In this document: one piece after another, positions 43,039-52,600 of the stretch
Numbering within the stretch: position 1 is the stretch's first letter
How the letters are laid out: every line of letters begins with the position of its first letter
DNA from: Streptomyces musisoli
Lineage (GTDB): Bacteria > Actinomycetota > Actinomycetes > Streptomycetales > Streptomycetaceae
Length of the DNA stretch: 64,000 nucleotides
Direction: 5' to 3'
NCBI RefSeq assembly: GCF_016741855.1
Contig: NZ_JAERRH010000002.1
Location: forward strand, 806,001-870,000
Notes under the pieces: generated by a model
The model's input: the letters and a program-made list of their open reading frames with translations, nothing else
The model's database searches: none
What the model was told of the DNA's origin: nothing
Position numbers and translations under genes: made by a program

Positions 43039-46000
43039 ATGACCTACGTCCCTCTCAGCCGCCGTGACCTCCTGCGGGCGTCCGTGGCCGGACTGGCCGC
43101 AGCGACCCCGGCAGTGCCCTCGGTCGCGGCGGCGTCCACCGCCGCCGGGCAGCAGATGCTGCACTACCGGGAATCGACCGGCGGGTCGGTGACCGCTTCG
43201 CCGGACGGATCCGTGCTGATCGCCGAAGTGCAGGGCGTCCTGTGGCGCGTGCCGCCCGGGGGCGGCGCGGCGGTCCGGATCACGGACTGGGAGCTGGAGG
43301 CAACCCGTCCAGTCCTGTCGCCCGACCGCAGGCGGCTCGCGGTGGGCGGCTACCGGGGCGGCGGGTTCCATCTGTGGACGCTGCGGACCGACGGCAGCGG
43401 GCTGCGCAGGATCACCGACGGGCCGTGGGACGACCGAGGCGTGGCCTGGTCGCCCGACGGCACCCGCCTCGTCTTCTCCTCCGAGCGCGGGGGCGACGCG
43501 GTGACCGGGGCACCGTTCGGGCTGTGGACCGTGGACGCGGACGGCGGGCACCCCGTTCGGCTCACCGGCGGGAATCACGAGGACTTCGACCCCGTCTGGT
43601 GGCCGGACGGGCGGTCGGTGGTGTGTGTCCGCGCCGCCCACACGGCCGAGGGCGGCAGCGACGGCGGCCTGACACTGGTCCGCGTGCCCGTCGCGGGCGG
43701 CCGTGAGCAGGTGATCCGCACGGAGCGGGAGGGCCGGCTGCTGTGCCCGTCCGTGTCACCTTCGGGCCGTATCGCCCACCTGCACCTGTCCGGCACCACG
43801 GCTTCCCCGTCCCTGCCGGCCGCCCAGGTGGCACTCATGGTCGACGGCCGGGTCGTCACCGAGGACGAGGACCCGGCCGCGGCACCCCCGTGCTGGCTCG
43901 GGGACGACCGGCTCCTCTACGTGGCCGACGGCCGCATCCGCGTCCGCACGCTCGACGCGCCCGGCGCGGCGCGGGACGTCCCCTTCACCGCCCGCATGCC
44001 GGTCCCACGGCCTCGCCGCCGTACCAGACCGCCCCTCGCGGAGGCTGCCGAACCCGTGCGCGGCATCCACGGGCCGGCCCTGTCGCCCGACGGGAACAGT
44101 GTGGCGTTCGTGGCGCTGAACGCCCTGTGGCTGATGCCGGTCGACGGCATGCCCCGCAAGTCGGTGCAGGCCTCCGCCGTCCACCATGTGCAGATGCCCG
44201 CCTGGGCGCCGGACGGGCGGAGCGTGCTGTACTGCACCGACCGGGACGGTCTGACGGCCGTACGCCGAGTCCACCTCGACAGCGGACACGACGAGCCGGT
44301 CACCGGCCCCGGCCGGCTGAATCCGGCGCTGTCCCCGGACGGCTCGCGCCTCGCCTGCCAGGACGTCAACGGCAATCTGCTGGTGCGTGACCTGCCCGGC
44401 GGCGACGAGCGGGTGCTGGCCCGGCCACTGGCCACCGACGGACCGCCGGGCGCTCCGACATGGTCACCCGACGGCCGGTACGTTGCCTTCTGCGACCGCA
44501 ACCGGCTCAACCGCCGCTTCCGGGAGGGCTATCACCTCATCCGTGTCCTCGACACCCGCACCGGCACCGAGAAACGCCATCTGCCCGCCGCTCACCAGTC
44601 CCTGTCCGACCGCGCCGCCGCCGGGCCCGCCTGGTCGCCCGACGGCCGCTGGATGGCCCTGGTCGCCGAGTCGACGCTGTGGCTGCTGCCCGTCGCCGGC
44701 GACGGCACCCCGACCGGTCCCGCCCGCAGGCTCGCCGACGAACCGGCCGACCACCCCACCTGGGCACGCGAGAAGAACACCCTGCTCTACCTGTCCTCGG
44801 GCCGGCTCCGTCTCCTCGACCCAGCCGCCGCCCTGTCCGGCCCCCGCACACTCTCCGTACCGATCAGCCGCCGCCCGGCCCGCAACCAGGAGCGACTCCG
44901 CGTCCACGCGGGCCAGTTGTGGGACGCCACCGGCACCGCTCCGCGCGACGACGTCGACATCCTCATCGACGGCGGCCGGATCGCCGCCGTCGAACCCCAC
45001 CGTCCGCGCCGGCCCGGGCACCGGACCGTCGACGCATCGCAACACACCGTGCTGCCCGGCCTGTTCGACGCCCACACCCACCCCTACAGCGCCACCTACG
45101 GCGCCCGGCACAGCCTCACCGCGCTCGCCTACGGCATCACCACCACAGCCTGCCTCGGCGCTCCCCTGTACGAGGCGGTCCGGCTGCGCGAGTCCCTCGC
45201 CTCCGGACACAGCCTCGGCCCACGACTGCTGGCCTGCGCCGAACTGATCGACGGCGCCCGCACGGCCTACTCCATGGGCCGCGCTCACCGCACCACCGCC
45301 GGCGTGCGGCGCACCCTGGAGCGGGCCACCGCTCTGAAGGTCGACTTCGTCAAGACCTACGTCCGTGCCTCCGGCGAGGTCATGGCCCAGGCAGCCGACG
45401 CCGCCCGCATGCTCGGGGTCCCGAGCGGCAGCCACCTGTGCTCGCCCGGCCGGGCGGCCGGACAGGACCTCACCACCCACCTCCAGGCGACGCAGCGCCT
45501 GCCCTACGGCCACGCCACCACGCCCAAGGGCCACATCCACGACGACCTCGTCCAGCAGTACGCCGACGGCGGCTTCGCCATGATCATGACCCCGTTCACC
45601 GCGCAGTTCCTGCTCGGCGACGACCCGGCCCTCGCCGACGACCCACGCGTACTCACCCTCATGCCGCCCTGGGACACCGCCGCCGTGCGCGAACGCGCCC
45701 ACAGGCCGCCGACCGGCCACGAACGGCAGGCCCTAGCCACCGAGATGGCCGACTACCGCAACCTCGCGACCCACGGCGCCCTGCTCGCCCTGGGCACCGA
45801 CGCACCCCTGGTCCCGGCCGGCCTCTCCCTCCACCTGGCCCTGCGCGCCCTGCACGCCCACGGCTTCTCACCCGCCCGAGCGCTGCTGTGCGCCACCGCC
45901 GCCCCCGCACGACTCTTCCGCGTCGAGAACGACCTCGGCACCGTCCAGCCCGGAAAGATCGCCGACCTCACCGTCGTCGACGGCGATCCCTTCACCGACT

Positions 46001-46152
46001 TCAGCCGTCTCGTGCGCACCCCACTGGTCCTCCGCGCCGGCACCGCCCACCAGCAGACCGACCTGGTGCACGCCCTGGAAACCGCGCACCTGGTGCAGAC
46101 CGGGGGATCCAGCCGAGCAAGTCGTCGACGCGCGCTACGAGTTCCTCGGTGA
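43039..46152 (+). CDS. Secreted TolB-like beta-propeller fused to an amidohydrolase
   Basis: 1037 residues from the ATG at 43039. Residues 1-35 hold a twin-arginine signal ('SRRDLLRASVAGLAAATPAVP'). Residues 45-600 are WD40-like PD40 repeats ('VAWSPDGTRLVFSSERGG', 'PVWWPDGRSVVCV', 'PAWSPDGRWMALV'). The C-terminal amidohydrolase has metal ligands 'LFDAHTHPY', a likely carbamylated Lys in 'VDFVKTYVRASGEV', 'PSGSHLCSPG', 'YGHATT' and 'LALGTDAPLVPAG'. Related fusions are annotated as secreted amidohydrolases or imidazolonepropionase-like enzymes, exported folded by Tat. The final 20 residues (from 'LVQTGGSSRASR') do not look like the family ending, suggesting a rearranged 3' end. Confidence 0.88.
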   Translation: MTYVPLSRRDLLRASVAGLAAATPAVPSVAAASTAAGQQMLHYRESTGGSVTASPDGSVLIAEVQGVLWRVPPGGGAAVRITDWELEATRPVLSPDRRRLAVGGYRGGGFHLWTLRTDGSGLRRITDGPWDDRGVAWSPDGTRLVFSSERGGDAVTGAPFGLWTVDADGGHPVRLTGGNHEDFDPVWWPDGRSVVCVRAAHTAEGGSDGGLTLVRVPVAGGREQVIRTEREGRLLCPSVSPSGRIAHLHLSGTTASPSLPAAQVALMVDGRVVTEDEDPAAAPPCWLGDDRLLYVADGRIRVRTLDAPGAARDVPFTARMPVPRPRRRTRPPLAEAAEPVRGIHGPALSPDGNSVAFVALNALWLMPVDGMPRKSVQASAVHHVQMPAWAPDGRSVLYCTDRDGLTAVRRVHLDSGHDEPVTGPGRLNPALSPDGSRLACQDVNGNLLVRDLPGGDERVLARPLATDGPPGAPTWSPDGRYVAFCDRNRLNRRFREGYHLIRVLDTRTGTEKRHLPAAHQSLSDRAAAGPAWSPDGRWMALVAESTLWLLPVAGDGTPTGPARRLADEPADHPTWAREKNTLLYLSSGRLRLLDPAAALSGPRTLSVPISRRPARNQERLRVHAGQLWDATGTAPRDDVDILIDGGRIAAVEPHRPRRPGHRTVDASQHTVLPGLFDAHTHPYSATYGARHSLTALAYGITTTACLGAPLYEAVRLRESLASGHSLGPRLLACAELIDGARTAYSMGRAHRTTAGVRRTLERATALKVDFVKTYVRASGEVMAQAADAARMLGVPSGSHLCSPGRAAGQDLTTHLQATQRLPYGHATTPKGHIHDDLVQQYADGGFAMIMTPFTAQFLLGDDPALADDPRVLTLMPPWDTAAVRERAHRPPTGHERQALATEMADYRNLATHGALLALGTDAPLVPAGLSLHLALRALHAHGFSPARALLCATAAPARLFRVENDLGTVQPGKIADLTVVDGDPFTDFSRLVRTPLVLRAGTAHQQTDLVHALETAHLVQTGGSSRASRRRALRVPR

Positions 46153-46156
46153 CCGG

Positions 46157-46498
46157 GTGCGGTACCGGCAGCCCGACCCGCTCGACGTGCCCTCACTCGC
46201 GGCCCGCGCCGCCGCCCTCCCGGGCCGCGTGGCCGCGATCGAGGCCTACTGGGACGGCGACACCGTCCACGACTGGTTCGTGATTCTGGTCGCGGTCCTG
46301 GAGGAGCCCTCCGGTCACGGGCACTTGGCGACCGTCTGTCACCGCCGTGGCGGGCCGGCACCGGGCAGCGCCGCCGACGAGGCGGGGCGAGCACTGGCCC
46401 ACCACCTCGGGCTGCCGTTCCACTTCCCCTCCCCGGACGTCCCCGACGACGAGGCCCCACGCCGGCGCACGGTCCGGCGTCCGTCCGAAGGCCCGTGA
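46157..46498 (+). CDS. Hypothetical protein, possibly 5'-truncated
   Basis: 113 residues from a GTG at 46157. The sequence 'DVPSLAARAAALPGRVAAIEAYWDGDTVHDWFVILVAVLEEP' is compact and coding-like. The same frame is open and coding-like upstream to about 46112 ('AEQVVDARYEFLGDRVRYRQ'), inside the amidohydrolase end, but contains no start codon. The original N-terminus has probably been lost when the two genes were joined. No family recognised. Confidence 0.5.
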   Translation: MRYRQPDPLDVPSLAARAAALPGRVAAIEAYWDGDTVHDWFVILVAVLEEPSGHGHLATVCHRRGGPAPGSAADEAGRALAHHLGLPFHFPSPDVPDDEAPRRRTVRRPSEGP

Positions 46499-46653
46499 CG
46501 GTCGACCCCGATGGCCCCGCGACATCGAGCGGCCGAGGCGCACGGGCAGGCTGACGCACCGGCCACACGCGCCGCGGCCCCCGTCCGTCCGACTTCCCGG
46601 CCGGGGGACCCGCCTGGCCGATCCGGCGGGGCTGGAGCGTGGCGACAAATTCC

Positions 46654-46683
46654 TTGACACGAATATTCGCGGCGAGGAATAAT
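46654..46683 (+). promoter_or_regulatory. Promoter and ArsR operator of a probable leaderless transcript
   Basis: TTGACA (46654-46659), 18-nt spacer, AATAAT (46678-46683); the ATG at 46691 is 8 nt after the -10, so transcription would start at or next to the start codon. The spacer contains the perfect 10-bp palindrome CGAATATTCG (46660-46669), a good autoregulatory site for the encoded ArsR-type protein. No ribosome site precedes the ATG. Confidence 0.7.
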
Positions 46684-46690
46684 CCATCCC

Positions 46691-47623
46691 ATGGACGCAC
46701 TCCTCACCGCACTGGCGGACCCGGCCCGCCGGCGGCTCGTCGAGCTGCTGGCCGAGCGGCCCCGCTCGGTCGGTGTTCTCGCCCAACTCGCCGAGGCGCG
46801 TCAGCCGCAGACGACCAAGCACCTCCAGACCCTGGAGCGTGCCGGCGCCGTCGTCTCCCGACGCACCGGTCAGCGCCGCATCTACGCGCTCAGGCCAGCT
46901 GCCCTACGAGAGTTGGCGGCTGCGCTCATCCGGCTCGCCGACACCGCCGACCAGGCTGACGGCTCGCACGCGACCTACGACCGCTATGGGCTCAGCCTCC
47001 GCGCGGAACGGCTCGCGGCAACGGAGCCGGGGTGGGCCGACGGCCGCTCGTTCACGTTCCTCAGGCCGCTGGCGGGGCGCCCCGAACTAGTCTGGCGCCA
47101 TCTGACCGAGGCCTCGCTGCTCGCCCGATGGTGGACGCCTGACGATCTCCACGTCTCCGAGCTCGTCTTCGAGGCGCGGCCGGGAGGACGGATCCTTCAG
47201 GAGTACCGCGATGCCCAGGACGCCGACGGCTCCGACGCCGTCGCCGGGCGCGCGGAGGGAGTCGTCGACGAGGTCCGCCCCCATGAGCGGCTCGCCTACC
47301 GCCTTTCCCCTCTGCTTCCCGACGGCGGCCCGGCCTTCACCGCCCACGTCGGCCTCGCCCTGCGGCCCACCGGAACCGGAACGGACCTCGACGTCCACTG
47401 GCGGATCACCGACAGCACTGCAGACGCCGCGGACTTCATCGCAGGCATCGAGATCGGCTTCGGCCAGAGCCTCGACAAGCTCGCGGCGATCCTCGCCGCA
47501 GACTCGCACGACACCATCGACACCGCAGACTCGCACGACACCGCCGACACCGCCGACACCACGGACACCGCAGACTCGCACGACACCGCCGACGCCGTCC
47601 CCGACACCAGGAGCATGAAGTGA
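46691..47623 (+). CDS. ArsR-type regulator fused to an SRPBCC (AHSA1-like) domain
   Basis: 310 residues. Residues 1-85 are an ArsR winged helix ('MDALLTALADPARRRLVELLAERPRSVGVLAQLAEARQPQTTKHLQTLERAGAV'). Residues 115-275 are an SRPBCC/START-like ligand pocket ('FLRPLAGRPELVWRHLTEASLLARWWTPDDL', 'GRILQEYRD', 'TDLDVHWRITDS', 'GFGQSLDKLAAILA'). The final 35 residues are a Ser/His/Asp/Thr/Ala repeat tail ('DSHDTADTAD'), which looks like slippage-generated low complexity. Such fusions often precede DHFR-like genes and act as self-repressors; the overlap (GTGA) with the next gene supports coexpression. The ligand is unknown. Confidence 0.88.
   Translation: MDALLTALADPARRRLVELLAERPRSVGVLAQLAEARQPQTTKHLQTLERAGAVVSRRTGQRRIYALRPAALRELAAALIRLADTADQADGSHATYDRYGLSLRAERLAATEPGWADGRSFTFLRPLAGRPELVWRHLTEASLLARWWTPDDLHVSELVFEARPGGRILQEYRDAQDADGSDAVAGRAEGVVDEVRPHERLAYRLSPLLPDGGPAFTAHVGLALRPTGTGTDLDVHWRITDSTADAADFIAGIEIGFGQSLDKLAAILAADSHDTIDTADSHDTADTADTTDTADSHDTADAVPDTRSMK
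47505..47605 (+). repeat. In-frame repeat in the ArsR-SRPBCC tail
   Basis: GCAGACTCGCACGACACC occurs three times with intervening GCCGACACC units, coding for the 'ADSHDTADTADT' tail. The length is likely variable between strains. Confidence 0.85.
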
Positions 47624-48219
47624 CCAAGCAGACCAATGGCCGCCGAGTCGTCACCAACATGGCCCTCTCCCTCGACGGCCGCTACGCCGGGCGCGATCCT
47701 CTGGACATGGGCTGGGTGATGCCGTACGCCGTCACCGACGTCGCCCGTGACCACCTGACCAGCCTCTGGCAACCGGCGACGACGGCCCTGCTCGGGCGGG
47801 TCAATGCCGAGGGGTTCCTGGGTTTCTGGCCCACCGTCATCGGTATGGAGGGTGCCGACAAGCGGGACGAGGGCTTCGCGAAGTGGCTCGTCGACACCGA
47901 CAAGGTGGTCCTCTCCTCCACCCTCGGCGAGGCGCCCTGGGAGCGGACGACGATCGTCGACGAGCCGGCCGTCCAGGCGGTCGCTGACCTCAGGGCGACC
48001 GAGGGCGGCGACATCCTCGTACTCTCCAGCGCGAGCGTCATCAAGGCATTGCTGGTCGCCGACGAGGTCGACCGGCTGGCGCTCACGATCTTCCCGGTCT
48101 TCCTCGGCGGCGGTCCGCGCCTCTTCGACGACGGCCTGCCCACAGGGCAGTGGGCGCTCGTCAGCCAGGCCGCCGGCGATCACGGAACGCTGGCCCTCGT
48201 CTACGACCGAGTCCGCTGA
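47620..48219 (+). CDS. Dihydrofolate-reductase-like (RibD C-terminal domain) protein
   Basis: 199 residues from a GTG at 47620 that overlaps the preceding stop (GTGA), with AGGAGC 6 nt upstream. Matches the RibD_C/DHFR-like family: 'RVVTNMALSLDGRYAGRDP', 'TTALLGRVNAEGFLGFWPTV', 'KVVLSSTLGEAPWERTTIV', 'DILVLSSASVIKALLVADEVDRLALTIFPVFLGGGPRLFDDG'. These NADPH-binding proteins are rarely true folate enzymes; some are reductases of unknown metabolites. Coupling with the ArsR-SRPBCC gene is a recurrent actinobacterial arrangement. Confidence 0.9.
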   Translation: MTKQTNGRRVVTNMALSLDGRYAGRDPLDMGWVMPYAVTDVARDHLTSLWQPATTALLGRVNAEGFLGFWPTVIGMEGADKRDEGFAKWLVDTDKVVLSSTLGEAPWERTTIVDEPAVQAVADLRATEGGDILVLSSASVIKALLVADEVDRLALTIFPVFLGGGPRLFDDGLPTGQWALVSQAAGDHGTLALVYDRVR

Positions 48220-48407
48220 GCCCGACGCCCAACCCCCGGCGGCCATCGATGGAGTACCCGGCGTCGAGGCGAAGAGCGAGAAAGTCCGCTCCCGAGGGGA
48301 ACGCGGGGCCGTCGCCGGCCCTTGTTCGGGTATGACCCTTGTGCCCGGTCGCTGCTGGAACCTCGCCCGCGCCGGCCAGACACCCGCCGTGGGGGAAGGA
48401 CGTACCC

Positions 48408-49241
48408 GTGACCTCATCCAGTGAGCCGGTCCTGCCCCCGGCCGAACCGCCGCCTGCCTGCAGGAGTGTCGAGCCGCAACAGGAGCGGGATACCGGGCTC
48501 GATCCCGGGACCGGAACCGGGACCGGCTGTGAGCCCGCTGCCGATGCAGGCGCAGCGTTGCGGTTTCGCGGTCCGGCTCTGGCCGAGCTCTCCCCCGTCC
48601 CGTCCACGCTGTATCAGCGGGGCAGGCCCACCGAAGCACTCGACGAGGACCAGGTGACGTCCCCGGGGCCCGGACCACGCACCGCCGTCATCCCGGCCGC
48701 GCCCCGGGTCCCCGCGCCCACCACCGTGTGCCCGACGACCGCTTGCCCGGACGTGGAGACCTTCTTCGTCCGCGAGAACTTCGAGAAGACACGGCGCGCG
48801 ATCAGCGCCCTGCTGCGCGAGGATCCCACGCAGGCACAGGACATCACCCAGGAGGCGTTCGTGATCGCCTACGAACGCTGGGATCGGGTGTCGCGGATGG
48901 ACAACCCCCTCGCGTACGTCAAGATGGTGGCCTGGCGACTCGCGCTGAAGTGGCTGCGCGCCCGAAAACGCGCGCGCGAAGTGGAGGCCGCGCTGCCATG
49001 GCCCGTCAGCGACGGCGGGGCCGAAGCGGCGGGGGTCATCGCGCGCGTCGATCTCGTACGGGCGTTCTTATGTCTGAGCCACGCGCACCAGGAGGTCCTC
49101 GCGCTGTCCATGTCCGGTCTGGAACCGCAGGACATCGCTCCGCTCCTCGGCATCCCGGCCAGGACCGTGCGCACCCGTCTGTTCCGGGCACGCAAGGCAT
49201 TGGCGGCGCATCTCGAAGACCCCCGGGAGGGACAGTCATGA
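48408..49241 (+). CDS. ECF-like RNA polymerase sigma factor with disordered N-terminus
   Basis: 277 residues from a GTG at 48408 with GGGGGAAGGA 6-7 nt upstream. Residues 1-118 are Pro/Thr-rich and unusual for a sigma factor. Sigma region 2 is 'FFVRENFEKTRRAISALLREDPTQAQDITQEAFVIAYERWDRVSRMDNPLAYVKMVAWRLALKWLRARKRAREVEAALPW'. Region 4 is 'LCLSHAHQEVLALSMSGLEPQDIAPLLGIPARTVRTRLFRARKALAAHLE'. Codon 221 is TTA (49068-49070), so translation should depend on the bldA tRNA and be developmentally delayed. Its stop overlaps the next start (ATGA). No anti-sigma with a ZAS motif is adjacent. Confidence 0.9.
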   Translation: MTSSSEPVLPPAEPPPACRSVEPQQERDTGLDPGTGTGTGCEPAADAGAALRFRGPALAELSPVPSTLYQRGRPTEALDEDQVTSPGPGPRTAVIPAAPRVPAPTTVCPTTACPDVETFFVRENFEKTRRAISALLREDPTQAQDITQEAFVIAYERWDRVSRMDNPLAYVKMVAWRLALKWLRARKRAREVEAALPWPVSDGGAEAAGVIARVDLVRAFLCLSHAHQEVLALSMSGLEPQDIAPLLGIPARTVRTRLFRARKALAAHLEDPREGQS

Positions 49242-49552
49242 AGCACGGCAACGACGGCTCGATCACCGCGGGGGCCGACACCGCCGACGCCTGGCTCGCC
49301 GGGATCAAGGCGGAGGCCGCCCGCAGGAAGGAAGTCCGCGACGTGTCGGCGATGAGCGAGGACGAACTCATCGACGAGGCCGCACGCGGCATGGCCGAAC
49401 GCCGCGCGGCGCGACACGACTTCATCGGCGCACTGGCCTGGGAGGAGATCGCCGAAGGCCCCCGCAGGAGGAATGACCGCAACGCTCCCGCAGCGCCCCG
49501 CCACATCGATGAAACCGGATGCCCCGCGGTGGAACGGACCAGCAGCGATTGA
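49238..49552 (+). CDS. 104-residue protein between sigma factor and TPR-CHAT genes
   Basis: Starts at the ATG overlapping the sigma stop. The protein is small, hydrophilic and mostly helical: 'TADAWLAGIKAEAARRKEVRDVSAMSEDELIDEAARGMAERRAARHDFIGALAWEEIA', then a basic and probably flexible tail. No membrane helix, HxxxCxxC or other known anti-sigma motif is visible. Translational coupling to the sigma gene suggests it binds or regulates the sigma factor; it could also be a substrate or adaptor for the CHAT protein. That is inference. Confidence 0.75.
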   Translation: MKHGNDGSITAGADTADAWLAGIKAEAARRKEVRDVSAMSEDELIDEAARGMAERRAARHDFIGALAWEEIAEGPRRRNDRNAPAAPRHIDETGCPAVERTSSD

Positions 49553-49664
49553 CCCCTGAAGTGCGAGCGAGAGCCCGGGGGTGGCGTCCGACCGATGATG
49601 CTCGGTCGTACACCACCCCTGAGGCATGGGGCGAGGCCCCTGCCGTCACCCCGGTGGAGCCCCG

Positions 49665-52600
49665 GTGATCGACACTTTGCTGGCCGCGTTACGCTCCCGG
49701 CTCGACGCCCTGGCCGAACACGGCGACGCGGCCTTGCTCTTGAACGACCAGGCGGTCCGTGAAGCCCGTCTCCTCGTGGCAGCGCTCCCGGCCGAGGGCG
49801 ATGACGAGGCCACGGGCCCTGCCGTGCTGGAGGCGTTGCTTGTCGCGGCCCTGGTGCACTGGCACCGCTACTGCCTTCGAGGAGGCGCTACCGAAGAGGT
49901 CCAAGAAGACGAGGACCGTGTGGCGGCCGTCGAGCTCTTCGCGCGAATCCACCGCCATGATCCCCTCACGGTTCCCGACCCCCTGCTGCCGCTGGTCGAC
50001 ACCGCGGGCGACGTCGCCGAGGAGGGACCGGGCGGCTGGAACGGCATGGCCCAGCCCTACCTCGCCCGGTACGAGAGCACCGGCGACGCTGCCGACCTGC
50101 GCACGGCCGTCCAACTGCTGGCCGCCGGGCTCGACGCCACTCCAGAGGAGTCACCTGAGCGCCCCGAGATCGTGCTCCGCCTGGCCGGAGCGCTGATGGC
50201 CTTGCACCAGGACGCCGGTGATGAGGGGGTTCTGGCTTCCTGCATCGAGACGATGCGGGCCGAGACGCGCTGCGCGCAGACGGCGGACCATGGCGCGGCC
50301 GCCTTCTCGGCCCTGTCGGCCGCGCTGCTCGTCCGTTTCGTCGAGGACCGTGAACCGGGAGGGCTGGAGGAGTCCGTACGAGCCGCGCACCGGGCAGTGG
50401 AGCTGGCTCCGCAGGAGGCCGGCGCCGATATCGCCGCGTATCTCGGAACCGTCTTTTCCACCGTTTTCGACCGCACCGGACATGAGCGTCTGGTGCCCGA
50501 GGCACTGCGCTTCCTGCGTGAGGCGGTCGCACACACGCCGCCGGGGGAGCCTGAGTTCCGGTTGCGGTTGCAGGCCCTCAGCGAGGCCCTCCTCGTCCAG
50601 TACAGGCGTACGTCGGACCCGGCCGCCCTCCAAGAAGCGATTCTCGCTGCCCACCGGGCCTTCAACGAGCTGTCTCGCCGGGACAGTGCCGGCCGGGCCC
50701 GCGTGGTCGGTGTCCTTGCCGGTGGGCTGGTGGAACGCTGGCGCCGGGACGGGGACAGGGTGGATCTGAGCGAGGCGGTGCATCTGTGGCGCTGGTGTCT
50801 GGCCGCTCTTCCCGCCGACGATTCGTTTCGTCCGACCGCGGCCGCCGAGGCCGGCGCTGTGTTGTGGTTGCTGCACCAGGACGCCGGTGACATGGAGGCC
50901 CTCGAGGAAGCGATCACCTACGCCCAGGAGGCGGTCGAGTCGACGCCGGACGGCCACGGCTCCCGAGCCGGCCTGATGAGCAATCTTGCCGCGATGCTGC
51001 GCGCACGCTTCCTCAGCGAAGGCGACTACGCGGATCTCGATCGTGCGATCAGCCTGCTGCGTACAGCCGTCGCCCGGCTGCCGGCCGGTCACGCCAAGCG
51101 CCCAGCCCTGCTGAGCAACCTCGGCAACGCCTTGCGCAACCACCACGACCTGACCGGGGACGTTTCGGCACTCGCGGAGGCGGTCGCGGTGAGCCGGGCG
51201 GCCGTCGAGGCGACACCTCACGGACATCCGAGCCTGCCGGTCCATCTCGGCAACCTCGGCGCCGTCCTGCGCGCACGATACGAGTCCACCGGTGCCGCCG
51301 CCGACCTCGACGAAACCGTCGCACTGCTGCGAGCAGCCGTCGCGGCCTGTGCGATCGGTCATCCCAGCCGCACCGTGCCGCTCGCCAACCTCGGCAACGC
51401 CCTGCGACTGCGGCACGAGCACACCCGGGATCCGTACGATGCCGCCGAGGGCCGCCAGGCGCTGTGGGCCGCCGCCGCACCCCCCGCGGCCTCCCCGCTG
51501 GTGCGGCTGCGTGCTGCCTGGGCCTACGCGGAAGCGGCACGCCAGGACGACGACACCGCCGAAGCCCTCAAAGGCTTCGAGCTGGCGGTGGAACTCCTGC
51601 CGCGCATCGCTCCGCCCTCGGTAGCCCGGAACGACCGCGAGCACAGGCTCGGGTGGTATGCCGGGCTCGGCTCCGAAGCCGCCGCCGCCGCGCTCGATGC
51701 GGGCTGCCCCGAGCGCGCGCTCGAGCTGCTCGAGCAGGCTCGGGGCATCCTGCTCGCCGAAGCACTCACAGCACACCGGGAGATGCGGGAGCTGGCAGCA
51801 CACGACCGTGTCCTGCACACGCGGTTCCAGCGACTGCGAAACGCCCTGATGCTGCCCGAAGTCGACGCGGACACGAGGCACTCCCACGGCATCCGGTTGG
51901 AAGAGACGATCACGCAGATCCGTGCGCTGCCGGGCTTCAGCCGATTCCTGTGTCCACCCGCGCTCGCCGAACTGCAACACGCGATCAGTGACGGCCCGGT
52001 CGTCGTCGTGAATGTCACCGACCACCGCAGTGACGCGATCATCCTGAACCCCGAGCCCCGCGCCCACCCCCGCGTCGTCTCCTTGCCGGGCCTCACACCG
52101 AACGCGGTGACCACACACGTCAACAGCTTCCTCACCGAGACCATGCCGCAGACAGCGGCGGAGATGCACCGGGCGCCGTCACAGATCATGTACACGCTCG
52201 CCTGGTTGTGGGATGTGGTGGCCGCGCCGGTCCTGCGAGCCCTGGACATCACCGGCCCACCGGCCGAGAGCGACCCCTGGCCCCGGGTGTGGTGGTGTCC
52301 GATCGGGCCGCTCGCCTGCCTGCCGCTGCACGCAGCAGGCCTGCACCGGAACGGCAATGACTCGGTCCTGGACCGGGCGATCTCCTCCTACACCCCGACT
52401 CTCCAGGCCCTCGCCGTGAACCGCCGCCGTACACACGCCGATGCACCCGGGCCGGCCGCGCAGCACACCGGCGCGCTCGTCGTGGCGGTGCCCGAGTCGC
52501 CGGGAGCACCTCCGCTGCCCCATGTCCGTCGGGAGGCGGACGCCGTGTCCCTGATGATGCCGCAGGCCACACTGCTGGTGGGGCTCGAGGCGCGCCGCGA

